Shown here one piece after another: positions 13,286-23,052 of a DNA stretch of 64,000 bases. The position numbers and the translations under genes were made by a program. The first letter of the stretch is position 1, and each line of letters starts with the position of its first letter. Under the pieces are notes generated by a model, which ran no database searches, was not told the origin of the DNA, and saw only the letters and a program-made list of their open reading frames with translations. The DNA comes from Marvania coccoides (Eukaryota > Chlorophyta > Trebouxiophyceae > Chlorellales > Chlorellaceae): assembly GCA_963854735.1 (NCBI GenBank), contig OY978102.1, forward strand, positions 434,001-498,000. The letters run 5' to 3'.

Positions 13286-13872
13286 TTTTATTGATCGAGA
13301 TGTGTGTGGAGGGAATGAATTAAAGGGGGGTCAGCAAGCTGATACAGTGGATTGCTGGAAATAAAATGAATAAGAATAAAGACTGTTGCGGCCGCAAATT
13401 CTGTATGGTGCAAGGCTCACGTAATCCCTCCCCTGGTTCTATAAGTTCAGCAGTTCAGGGTGGGGGAACTTGGTAGCTGTAACCCGAGCATATGTTGACT
13501 AGTGAAATGCGGGAACGGACGAGTAATGGGCTCAAGCTATCATCAGTCCATGCCGGCAAGTTTTTTCTTCTGTGCCCTGCCTCGAATAAATTGAGGCGTC
13601 GGTTCGCCGTGTGTGAAATTTCCTGTGGCTATATTTCACTAAATGTTAAAAAAGAAAGACAAATATTGCGATACAAAAACAGTACACTTGGTCAACTACT
13701 ATATATATTTGAAACATCATCAAAGAGAAAGAGAAGAGAGGGGAGCAAAAAAGCTTACGAAGGAAAAGGAATATTAGTTTATAATATATATCTAGAGGGA
13801 GACTGGCGTTAAGGGGGCTACAAAAGTTCCATACAAAACCGCTTTCTTTTTTCACGGAAGAAAGGTCATGAA
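13286..13872. other. Intergenic
   Basis: This is the upstream region of the OPR gene and the downstream flank of the NRAMP gene. It is AT-rich in the left-central part. I see no coding signal or repeat. Confidence 0.45.
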
Positions 13873-15872
13873 TTAAAAGTCTGGACCGCTGGCTGGAGTT
13901 TCTGCCAAGGCCACGAGGACATGCGCCTCAATCCCTCCGCTGCCGTCGTCAGAACCCGCTGTGTCGATAGCGTGCGACGACAGCTGACTCCTGGCCGACA
14001 TAGGCTGCGAGCTGCCTGTGGGGGAGAGGATCGCTGGTGGGCGGGGCAATGCACGCAGCAGCGGCGTCACAATGTCACCCGCCTCTCCCTCCTCGCCCGA
14101 AAGCGGCCCTCCCGCGGAATTTGGCCACGAAACCGATAGCAGGTACGCCAGCAGCGCGCCGTACGCAGCCACCACCCCCCAGAACGCCGCCTGCACCGCC
14201 ACCGAAGACTGCAAGCTGGCAGCGGCGGTGTGCCAAATAACGCCGGCATTCACCGCCATAACGCCCGCTGCCACCACCCAGGCGGTGCGTTTGACCCGCG
14301 TGTTACTGGAGAACCCGATGCCCATGACCGCTCTGTCAGAAGTGAGCACCAGCAGCGGGATCACAGCAAAGGGCAGCGTGGCCGCCTGAAGAATGTTGAT
14401 CCACTGGTTGAGAACGTCCATCCGGGTGCTGTCTGCGCGCGCGTACAGCGCCACCAGCAGCGTGGGCCCCACCGCCACAGCGCGCGTGACCAGCGCCCTT
14501 TTAAATGGCGCGATTTGAAGGTTGAGATACCCCGACATCACGTATTGACCCGCGTAAGTGCCCGTCATTGTACTGCTTTGTCCCGCCGCCAGCAGCCCCA
14601 CCGCCCAGATGACCTCGGTGTGCTTCCCGAAGCGCGAGCCCAGGTACTGCCCCGCATTTTCCAGCCCGATTTCCGATTTGTGGCGGCGGCCGTGGAAGCC
14701 CTTTGAGAAAACCGAGATGACGGCGGTATTGATGCCTAGGGTGATGGCCAGAGCCGCCGCGGACTCGATGTTGTAGTACCGCAGGCTCTCGCGCAGGCCG
14801 CACGCGCGGAGGGCCGCAGGCATCGCCCGGTTGTGAACTAACGCTGAGTGCAAAAAAAGATTGTGTGGCATGAGAATGGAGCCAATGAGCGCTGCAGCGG
14901 TGGGCAGCGATGAAACGCTGAGCCGGGGCACCGCAAACCCGCGAATAACCTCCGCATACGGCACGTCTGCCACGAAAAACAACGTCCCCATTGTAATCGC
15001 CATTATGGCCACCAGCAGCTGAAAGAAGGCCTCCAGCCACCGAACGCCCAGCTTTTCGAGGAAGAGGAAGGTGTAGGCGGACACGGCTGCGAAAATGACG
15101 CCCCCCCACAGCGGGAGGGCGCCTCGTGTGAGCAGGGAAGCGGCGATGGCGGCACCGATGACTTCTTGAACGTCGCTGCCGATGATGGCGAGCTCCGCCA
15201 TGAGCCATAGCACGATTCGAATGCGACCGGGGTAGCGCTCGCGGCAGTGCTGCGCCAGGTGCCTGCAACAAATAACACAATGAGAGTATAGTCATTAGTT
15301 ATTTATATTGCACTATTGAGCAAAAAAGGAAGATGAATTTTGTGAATTTCGGGGAAATGTGAGATTTTCAGCAAGCTTACCGGCCCGTGGCGACGCCCAG
15401 CTTGGCGGACAGCGACTGCAAAAGGTAGCCCATAGCTGTGGCCAGCAGCAGCAACCACAGCAGCGAGTAGCCAGTGTCAAAGCCTGTCTGCAGGTCTGCC
15501 TCGAGGTTTCCTGGGTCAATGTAGGCAATACACATCAAGAACCCAGGCCTACAATAGCCGAGAGGCGAACAGAAAGAAAATCGAGTATTGAAAAAGGGAG
15601 GAAGGAACTGTCGTTGCTGATTTATTCTGGTGGTTGGTTAATGGGGCAAAAATTGTGCATTAATGCCCCAAAACTCACCCAATGTGCCACATGAGTTTAC
15701 GCCAGCTGAAGAGCTGGCTGCCGTCCGTTTCCATGCTGTGGATCATGATGACAGCGTCCTCGTCGCCGCCGTCAGCGTTTACCGAGGGAGAGGACAGAAG
15801 GAGGGAAGGGACGGTGGGCGGCGCCCCCGTCTCTGCCACCCACTTCTCGGCGTACTCCTTGCGCGCGTCCAT
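13873..15872 (-). CDS. NRAMP-family divalent metal transporter
   Basis: Exons 15872-15679, 15548-15381 and 15262-13873 give 583 residues. The metal-binding motif of TM1 is DPGN (residues 76-79, in [14 protein letters not shown]), and the TM6 motif is [12 protein letters not shown] (from 252), with the conserved loop [18 protein letters not shown] later. About 11-12 hydrophobic spans follow in order. NRAMPs are proton-coupled Mn2+/Fe2+ importers of plasma or vacuolar membranes. The ~60-residue cytosolic N-terminus and the Ser-rich C-terminal tail (from about 500) are variable in the family. The start chosen is the ATG at 15872; the frame is open a little further upstream through an A-rich stretch, but without an earlier ATG. 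The gene is head to head with the WD40 gene. Confidence 0.96.
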
Positions 15873-16226
15873 TCGCACAGGCTGAGGGTTCTCAAACAGC
15901 AATTTTTTTTTATAATTTTTTAATTGTTGGACCTAACCACCCTTTACCCCGAGCGTGCTGCAGCGTCGAGCATGGCTGTGAGCGAAAATTAAGTAGTGTT
16001 TGAGTGTCTGGCAAGCCCTCAACTGCCAGAAACGGCCGCAATGACTTGAATTTTTCAAGCAAAAAGAAATTCGAGTGGACGTGCGACGACCAGTTATTTT
16101 TGTTGGAGAGATTCCAGATCATTTCATTTAATTACATGTATGTGATCATGATGATCATGCGCTTTGAATTCTGAAAGCGAGCCCATTTCCTCGTTCTTGA
16201 CGACAACTAAAATTGAGAACACTAAC
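15873..16226. promoter_or_regulatory. Intergenic region between divergent NRAMP and WD40 genes
   Basis: The region is 354 nt, with an A/T-rich tract just upstream of the NRAMP start and a run of TGATCATGATGATCATG near 16142-16159 that forms small palindromes (TGATCA). It must contain both promoters. No named element is assigned. Confidence 0.35.
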
Positions 16227-18134
16227 ATGTGTGGGTCGGCCTTTTTCCATTATGGTGCCGAACCCGTGTCATCAAAACACCTAAAAGCTGTACCACAGTG
16301 CAGCGATAACCACGATCAAGAAGTTCCAATACCTGAGGTGAGGATTTTTTATGTGGCTCGATTTCCTTTGATCGACCAGGACCTCACATTCGACCTTTAA
16401 ATCCCACCCCGACATCGCAGCTGCCCCCTGGCCCTTGGTCCGAACACCTTACAGTGCCGGCCCCCTCCGGCTGCGACAGCTCCAACTGCACCTACTGCCA
16501 AACCATCGTCCGCCGGCGAGGCATCGATGGCGCCAACAGCGTATGCTGGCTGCGGCGCAAACGCTCGGAGAACGAGCTTGCCAGCATGGGCGGCACCCCC
16601 GACCAGCCAAGCGCCGCAAATTCCGCGTCCTCGCCTGGCTCGGCGACCAACACCTCCCACAGCGCCACCCCCACAACAATTTGGGACCACGCGCTTCTGG
16701 AGCCGCAGGACGCGGCGCATGCTGTGGACCGCATCCTTTCTTCGTACTCGCACCCGTTTTCCTCTTCTTCCTCCCAGCTGTATGCTGCTACTTCTCCTAC
16801 GCTGGTGGTCAGTAATAACTCCACAGTAGGGCAGCCGTGGGGGTGGAAAGATTCATTTTTGGCGCGCCCCGACCCCGTGCCCTCGCGCTTCGTTGAGCTG
16901 GCGGCCTTTACCGGGCAGGAAATGCCTGCGAACGCGCACCAAGCGGCAGCGGCAGCAGCAGCGTCCTCGCAGCGCAGCTCAGCTGACATCGTGTGTGGGA
17001 TGGAGTTTGAGGAGCACGGGTGGCTGCTGGCCACTGCTGGCGTGTCCAAGCAGGTAAACGTACAAAAACATTGCTGTATAAGCCCCCAATTACTTTTAGC
17101 CTTCCTCCCACAATACAATGTTTGTTATTAAAGGCCCTTTTTCGCCAACAGAATCCTTATTTCCTACGTTTTTCTTTTCTCAGGTCCGAGTCTACTCCTT
17201 GTCGTCCTTTTTCGCCTCTTCCGACGCGTCCTCTCCCTCTGGCACCCTCTCCCACCCCCTCCACGTCCATCGCCTCTCTTCAAAGCTCTCCAGTCTCGCC
17301 TGGAACCCCGACGCCCCCGGGGTCGTCACTGTGGGCGACTATGACGGCACGTTGAGCCAGCTTGACCTCGATTCGGGCCATTTATTAACAGAAGCTGATG
17401 AGCATTCTGGGCGGCGGGTGTGGAGCCTCTCCCACTCGCACCTGCGCCCGCACCTGGCAGCGTCCGGGTCAGAAGACGGCTCGGTGGCGCTGTGGGAGGG
17501 CCCTGCGCTGGCGAAATTGGCGGCCAGGGTGCATTTAAACGCCCCCGTGACGGGTGTTCACTTGTCGCCGTTTGATGAGAACGCGCTGGCGGTGGCGTGC
17601 GCGGATGCTTGTGCGTACGTCTTCGATTTGCGGCAGCTCAGCGCGCCGGTGGCGGCGCTGCGAGGGCACTCCCGCCCAGCGTCTTATGTGAAATATTTGG
17701 ACCGAAGCAACTTGGTGACGGCGGCTGTTGACGCTTCTCTAGCGGCGTGGGACCTTACCGCAGCGGTGAGCAGCACTAATGACACGCCGATGGCGCCCGT
17801 GAAACGCTTCCGGGGTCACGCAAATTCGAAAAATTTCGTGGGGTTGGCGGTGAGGCCTGAGGATCGCCTGGTGGCTTGCGGCAGCGAAACCTCGAAAGTT
17901 TACGCGTACAGCATGGCCTGGGACACGCCCATGGTGGCGCACAACCTCCAGCCCACGGCGCAGCAGGCGCAGCAGCAGCAGCAGAAGAGCAGCTTTTTTT
18001 CTTCTTCGGTATTTTGCAGCGCCGTGGCGTGGCAGCCCAGCGGTGCGGCGCCGCAGTGCGGGCCGCTGCTGGCTGCAGCAATGTCCGACGGCGGGGTGCG
18101 CGTCTTGGGGCTGCGCCAATCCGATGAGCAATAA
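16227..18134 (+). CDS. COP1/SPA/RUP-clade WD40-repeat protein
   Basis: Exons 16227-16337, 16421-17053 and 17184-18134 give 564 residues. The C-terminal half is a seven-bladed WD40 propeller of the COP1/SPA/RUP type: MEFEEHGWLLATAGVSKQ, SSKLSSLAWNPDAPGVVTVGDYDG, GSEDGSVALW, DENALAVACADACAYVFDLR, GHSRPASYVKYLDRSNLVTAAVD and the family hallmark VACGSETSKVYAYSMAWDTP. COP1 and SPA form light-regulated ubiquitin ligases; RUP proteins bind the UV-B receptor UVR8. Neither a RING finger nor a kinase-like domain is visible in the ~230-residue N-terminus, which is Ser/Ala-rich with a small Cys cluster (CDSSNCTYC near residue 55). That architecture is closest to RUP, but SPA-like descent cannot be excluded. 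A Gln run interrupts the last blades. The first exon and start are less certain; the frame is open upstream without an earlier in-frame ATG. Confidence 0.85.
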
Positions 18135-18856
18135 TACATATGAAAAAATATGAGCATCATTTTTTTCCCTTCTCTCTCATAGTATTTCTTTTCCCTTGAA
18201 TTTCTGTCCCAGAATGTTTCATCTAGTATTCTACCATGTGCTCTCTGATTTAAAGGGAAAGCCTGTTTCTTCCTTCCATCCCTTCTTTCATTCATTCTTT
18301 CTTATATTATATTAGTTTTCCAACTGAATGCATTCACATTTCTTTCTCTTTCTGCCTTTCATATCCTCGGCCAAAAATCCTCGGAAAAGCCTCTTATTTC
18401 GTTGTATGTTTTCTTTCTGCTCCACTTATTAATTATTTCTTCGGACAATTCCGTTTTGCGACTCGCGCCCCCGAAATTCTTTTAGAATTTACCTTCAATC
18501 ACCCCTTTTTTTAACAGAAACAAACAGACTAGAGACTAGATTTGAAGCAGGAGAGTGCAAGGGATAAGAAATAGACTGCGCCAAGCCCAGAGCGTCATTT
18601 CTCCCGTCGAGCGCTCCCGGAAATCCTGGAATCCCGCTGAAATTAAGACATTCGAGAGACTTGCATGCACACTCAGATGATGATGTTGGTCTGCATGAAG
18701 AAAGGCTCGAAAGAAACGGTTTTTTTTTCATAAAGAATTTTCATATGAAAAAAAAATAAAATGGGAAACCTTTGAGTAGGAACAGGCACCTACTACAGGC
18801 GTCCTCCCCCTGGGGACTCTTAAATCATATTTTTGTTTAGAAATAGGACGAGCTTA

Positions 18857-18886
18857 ATTATCCTCGGAGTATATTGGGCATATGAA
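18857..18886 (+). repeat. Dispersed repeat family A, copy 1
   Basis: A ~29-nt core (TTATCCTCGG, then ATTGGGCATATGAA) recurs in reverse orientation at 28456-28484 with two or three differences. Both copies sit in AT-rich intergenic DNA. It is probably a fragment of a mobile element; the boundaries are not visible. Confidence 0.5.
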
Positions 18887-19323
18887 GAAGAAAAAGTATG
18901 AATTGTTGAGGTACTACAATTTTTAAAGGGGACAAAAAGGGGGAGCGAACAATGAATGACCACTCGTCTCTCCTCTCTCTAATGAAAAGGCGAGGAAATA
19001 TTGTAAAACCCGTCGCCGCAAAGCCCAAAAATCAAACGCAAAAAAAGTGGACCGTTAGGACCCCACATGTCGGCTTGTCGGCAGCCTGGACGTAGTGCGC
19101 AAAAAAATGCGGATATTAAACCAAAGCCTGCGCTGTGTTCCAGAGTATTTAGATTTATAAGAAATATATATATAGGCTATGAGGCTCTAGCAAGACGCCA
19201 GAATTACCGTTGCTACTGCTTAATTAGGCGAGTGTCATATTTTTTTCTGCAGTTTCTAAAAGGGTCTCGCGCCAGAGAAACGCGCAATATCACTACGCAA
19301 AAGGTAGGAAACAAATGAGGGGG

Positions 19324-19325
<2 letters not shown>

Positions 19326-19355
<30 letters not shown>
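19326..19355. repeat. (CA)n microsatellite
   Basis: About fifteen CA units in a row, just downstream of an A/G-rich stretch and upstream of the small unknown gene. Confidence 0.95.
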
Positions 19356-19358
<3 letters not shown>

Positions 19359-19648
19359 CGTCTCCCATACACCATTTTTTTCTTACTACAATTAAAAAAT
19401 TGGAAGTATGCCCTTTTTTGCAGACATTCGAGAAACGCAGTGTAGGACACCTGGAAATGTGCAAAATAACGTGCTCCAGCCGGCAAAGTGGGCTATTGCA
19501 GCTGCTTATTTTCAAGAATCGACTAGTACCTCGCCTGCTCAAAAGGCAGCGGCGACGGGCAAAACAGCACGGCAGCACGGCAGCGTCCAAGCTGAAAACC
19601 GTGCTGGGACCGCAGCCCCGAGAAACTCCCACGAGCGCGGCTGCTGAC

Positions 19649-20169
19649 ATGCTGAGACCTCCCTCCTTCGGAACCCCTCAACTGTCTGCTATGTCCATCG
19701 ACCCTGGGACGTCTTTCCTTAGCGAGCATGCAGACGAGAACCTGTCTGAAGACGAGGTCGACAGCCTGCAAGGCCTCTCCTTTCGCAAAACCTGCAGGGC
19801 GGGAGAGCCATTGCTGGCGCAGAAGTGCACCGCAGCAGCAGAGCTGACAGCGGTTTCGCCTGGCGGCGCCGCATTTTCGACTGGCCCTGAAAATTTGGTC
19901 GTCCCCCTGGCAGCGCCTCGTCAGCGAGTGCTCCGCGATGTCTGCGCCATGCTCTTCAAAACGACGCCTGGCCAGCTCCCGGAGCCAGTACTTCAGGAAA
20001 TGACCCGCTTGTCAGCTGACCCGGTGAGAAACTGGCATGGCGTGCATTGGTCCCCTCTGAATGAAAAGTTCTGCATCAGTTGAGTAACATTAATTATTTT
20101 TTCTGGTATTCGCAGGATTTCCTCTTTTTGGCAGGACACTTGGCCTTCACGATATCCGTCCCACGTTGA
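19649..20169 (+). CDS. Hypothetical protein
   Basis: I do not recognise this protein. Two exons (19649-20023 and 20116-20169; donor CCG/GTGAGA, acceptor ATTCGCAG) give 142 residues with codon use like neighbouring genes. The N-terminal part is acidic and serine-rich (HADENLSEDEVDSLQGLSF); the C-terminal part looks helical (VLRDVCAMLF, PEPVLQEMTRLSADPDFLFLAGHLAFTISV). The same frame is open upstream to an acceptor-like site at 19424 and contains another ATG at 19457 followed by a basic stretch (RLLKRQRRRAK), so the true protein may be longer and begin in an unmodelled exon. It may also be a lineage-specific gene. Whether it is expressed cannot be judged here. Confidence 0.35.
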
Positions 20170-21805
20170 CGTCTGCGCAAGATAACAGCAATATTATGCA
20201 CTACCAAATAAATTACAAACGCATTGTTTTATGTCAAAAATTTTGCCCTTTTTTTTCCCTCTTAGGGAGTCCCTACATGGGATGACTCGCTATCAGCATC
20301 TGATTCATGCTGGTGCTAACAAACAAACAAATCCCTCCCAAATTTTTAAGTTTTTTGTTTCTGTTTTCCCGCTTTCCCTCAAACGACACTCTTTGTCTGA
20401 AATAAAATATTACGGTGGTTTGTTTGCTTTTGAATAAGTTACTAGGAATAAATTTATACTTCGTATATTTTATGATAAGAAAAATGTTTGCTTATTGACA
20501 GTATTCTACTCTTTTCTTGCTTATTTCTCATATTCCCGCCATGCTCTTCTACTCCCCACCTTCATTTCTTCATTTTATACTCGAGTTTGGAGCGTAATTA
20601 TTTTCCATTCTTGTGTGATTAGTACGATCTCATCAAGCAATAGGGGTTTGCAGCCAAATTTTGTGGCACCAAGCAACGTACACACAAGTGTGCGTGTTGA
20701 CCTCTGTATTCCCACATTTTTTTCATGCATGCCTCCTTTGCTGCATCACTTCATCCGATGTTTCATTTTCGCAACGTTTTGAAAAGCTATAGCAATAACT
20801 ATACTCTTTGCAAATCATGTGCGCATTCCGTGTTTTTATTTTCCTCTTGCCTCTTTCAGTCACTGGACAACTCTTTTATTTTATTGGAAATAAATAATAA
20901 CTTCCTGTCTTTTGCTTTTCGTATTCTCCATCGGGGGCGTCTCAGCTTGCCCGAGCTGTACCTTGACCGGACGGTTCGCGTATCCCGCCGTCCGGAGCGT
21001 CTTGCATGATTTGCATTTCTGCATGCAACTGTGCCTGTCTTGTGCGCCTGTTTTTATATGTCAGTCGCGCCGTCGGGGACTCGGGGGCAGGGGCCAGAGC
21101 CTATTAACTGGGATTACCGACGGAGGAGGGGGGGCTCTGCCTTACTGTGCCAGGGTTTGTGGCACGTCGCCTTGCGGATCTCTATAGGAGCGAACCTCAG
21201 TAGGAGACGTTAAACCATTGTAAAACCTTGAAACCTTGAAACCATCGTGGTCCAGCCTTGCCGACAGCTTCTCAATAAGTAAATTATATTTGTTTGTGGG
21301 CCGTTATGTCCCTATTTCTATACTGTCCCAAGTCAAACTGGGCCTCAATAATTAAGTAACCCTAAATAAAAATTGATTATAATATAGCAAATATTGTGCA
21401 TTTTTTCACCGTCTGCCCCCCACCCCACATTTTAACCACCTTGTGTGTCCATGCCTCCTACTCTCTGCTGCATCGAAAAGCCTGAAAGAGATCTGTCCCA
21501 CGTGGTTGCTACCTGCTGCGCCATTCTTTTTATCAGCAGAACTTGGTTTCAAGGTGTAATACAAAAAAAAACACGAAAATATATCATTTTAAGGCCAAGG
21601 GCGTGTCCTTACACAAAATCGACCATGCCACACCTCGTGCATAAAGAGCAGATGGGTAGAGCAGACGGTGCCAGCTACTATGAAGGCCTAGGAATATAGC
21701 ACGCAGCACGCGCTTCTTGACGCATCATTGACTTTTTTTCCCGAGGCACGAAAATCAAGGAATCGTCGCCTTTTACGCTGAAAATTAAAACTATTTGATA
21801 CCAAA
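20170..21805. other. Intergenic, AT-rich, with repeat copy
   Basis: This 1.6-kb region is T-rich on the + strand. A copy of dispersed repeat family B lies at about 21139-21236. A GC-richer island around 20930-21200 surrounds it, unlike its flanks, and is probably part of the same element. No gene is recognised; the promoter of the GNAT gene lies at its right end. Confidence 0.4.
21139..21236 (+). repeat. Dispersed repeat family B, copy 1
   Basis: It aligns over ~95 nt with 60242-60340: CTTACTGTG, then a diverged stretch, then TCTCTATAGGAG, then GTAGGAGACGTT followed by CCATTGTAAAACCTTGAAA. A shorter third copy is at 28640-28702. All copies are on the same strand and in intergenic DNA, consistent with the tail of a small mobile element. 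Confidence 0.6.
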
Positions 21806-22826
21806 ATGGCTCAAATTACCTCTATTATGCCCGGTGAGGGTCTAATTATTCGGGAAGTTCGCGGCGAGGAGGATGTCGAGGCTTTGGTGAGTCTATTCTC
21901 TCTGTTTATTAAATCAACTGTCAGATTGTATTGTGAATTTGTTTATACTATGTAGGTGCGGCTTTGTGGCGTGTGCTTCCCCGAGGAGGCCGAAGCCACG
22001 GGCATCAGCCACAAAAAATGGCGAGATGTTCACACAGATGAGCTCCTACGCAACCCAGCTGTGTGGGAGCTCTGCGGCATCGCCATCGACACCAACGGTG
22101 CCGTCATTGGGGCGGTTGTGATGACGGTAGAGAACGAGCCTGAGGCTGGGCTGAGTTATTGGGAAGTCACTCAGAGATTTGGCTGCGTGCCCACACTCTT
22201 GACGATGTGCTATGACCAAGTGCTGGAAGAAACACTAGAGAACCACGAGTGCTTGATAGACTTCCTAGCGGTAAGACTCGCATTGTTGTTTGTGTAGGAT
22301 TTTTTTTTTTTTTGAAATTTTGATGGTTTCAAATATGGCTGTCTCTCCTTCATTGTTTTCATTTCAGGTGAGCCCGGAGGCGCGGGGAAAGGGAGTTGGT
22401 TCGGCGCTGATGCGCTGGGCGGAAAACACCGCAGTGGAGATTTTGGCTCGTCGGGAGCCTGAAGCCACGGCCGCCAACGGCACCCTGCTCACGCTGTGGG
22501 TGGCCGCCGACAACTCGTCAGCCACAGGGCTTTACGCCCGGGAGGGCTACACCGTGGTGCATCGCACCAACGACAGGCTGTATTCTTGCTTATCGTCCCT
22601 CATTTTTCAGCGCTTTCTGGGGCATCCGGTGTGGTGGAAAATGCGAAAGCAGCTGGAGCCCAAGGCAGGAGAACTCGTGAAAAAAAAGAAGGGGAAAGAA
22701 AAAGCTACAAGTGCCCCTGCGGTGGAGCTGATCGCGGCTGTGGGCGGCTCCAGCGGTGGTGAAACAATACAAATTAGGCCTGTGCTGGAGGACCCTCTCC
22801 CTGTCTGTCTTCCTCTCTCGAAGTAG
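21806..22826 (+). CDS. GNAT-family N-acetyltransferase
   Basis: Exons 21806-21886, 21956-22270 and 22368-22826, all phase 0, give 284 residues. The acetyl-CoA-binding motif A is intact across the last junction: DFLAVSPEARGKGVGSALM (an R/QxxGxG/A loop as RGKGVG), followed by the motif B region LTLWVAADNSSATGLYAREG. The middle part (about 60-135) has the strands and helices of the GNAT N-domain. The family transfers acetyl groups from acetyl-CoA to amines of proteins or small molecules; the substrate cannot be told. The C-terminal ~90 residues are a Lys-rich, low-complexity extension (KKKKGKEKATS). It converges on MED14 with only 226 nt between stops. Confidence 0.9.
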
Positions 22827-23052
22827 GGTCTCATTATAAGAGTTATAGCAGCGCACTGAAATGGGTGTTGATGCAGAGAGCTCTGTTGTTCAAGGGGGAG
22901 AGCTAGTGAACTTTTTATAATTAACTCCTGTTATTTCTCAAATTTGTTTGATTTTAAAGATCCCAACTCTTTCAAGTTGTGGAATATTACTAAAACCAAA
23001 CCCGCTGGTTCAACTAATTATTTTTCGAGAGAAAAAAAAATCAAAAAAAAAA

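Larger units (their letters stand above)
18135..19648. other. Intergenic with repeat fragments
   Basis: This 1.5-kb AT-rich stretch lies downstream of the WD40 gene. It holds one copy of a dispersed repeat (18857-18886) and a CA microsatellite (about 19326-19355). An open frame continuous with the next gene extends back to about 19424, where a good acceptor (tttttgcag) lies. No other gene is recognised. Confidence 0.4.

Noticed and set aside
15675..15902. NRAMP start at the end of the open frame near 15902
   Set aside because: That codon is TTG, not ATG; the first ATG in frame is at 15872.
16164..16400. Separate small gene upstream of the WD40 exons
   Set aside because: Its first part splices in frame (GAG/GTGAGG to gcag/CTG) into the WD40 protein; the remainder is intron.
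19326..19355. CA tract as a telomere or CRISPR-like array
   Set aside because: A simple dinucleotide microsatellite only; no spacers and no telomeric unit.
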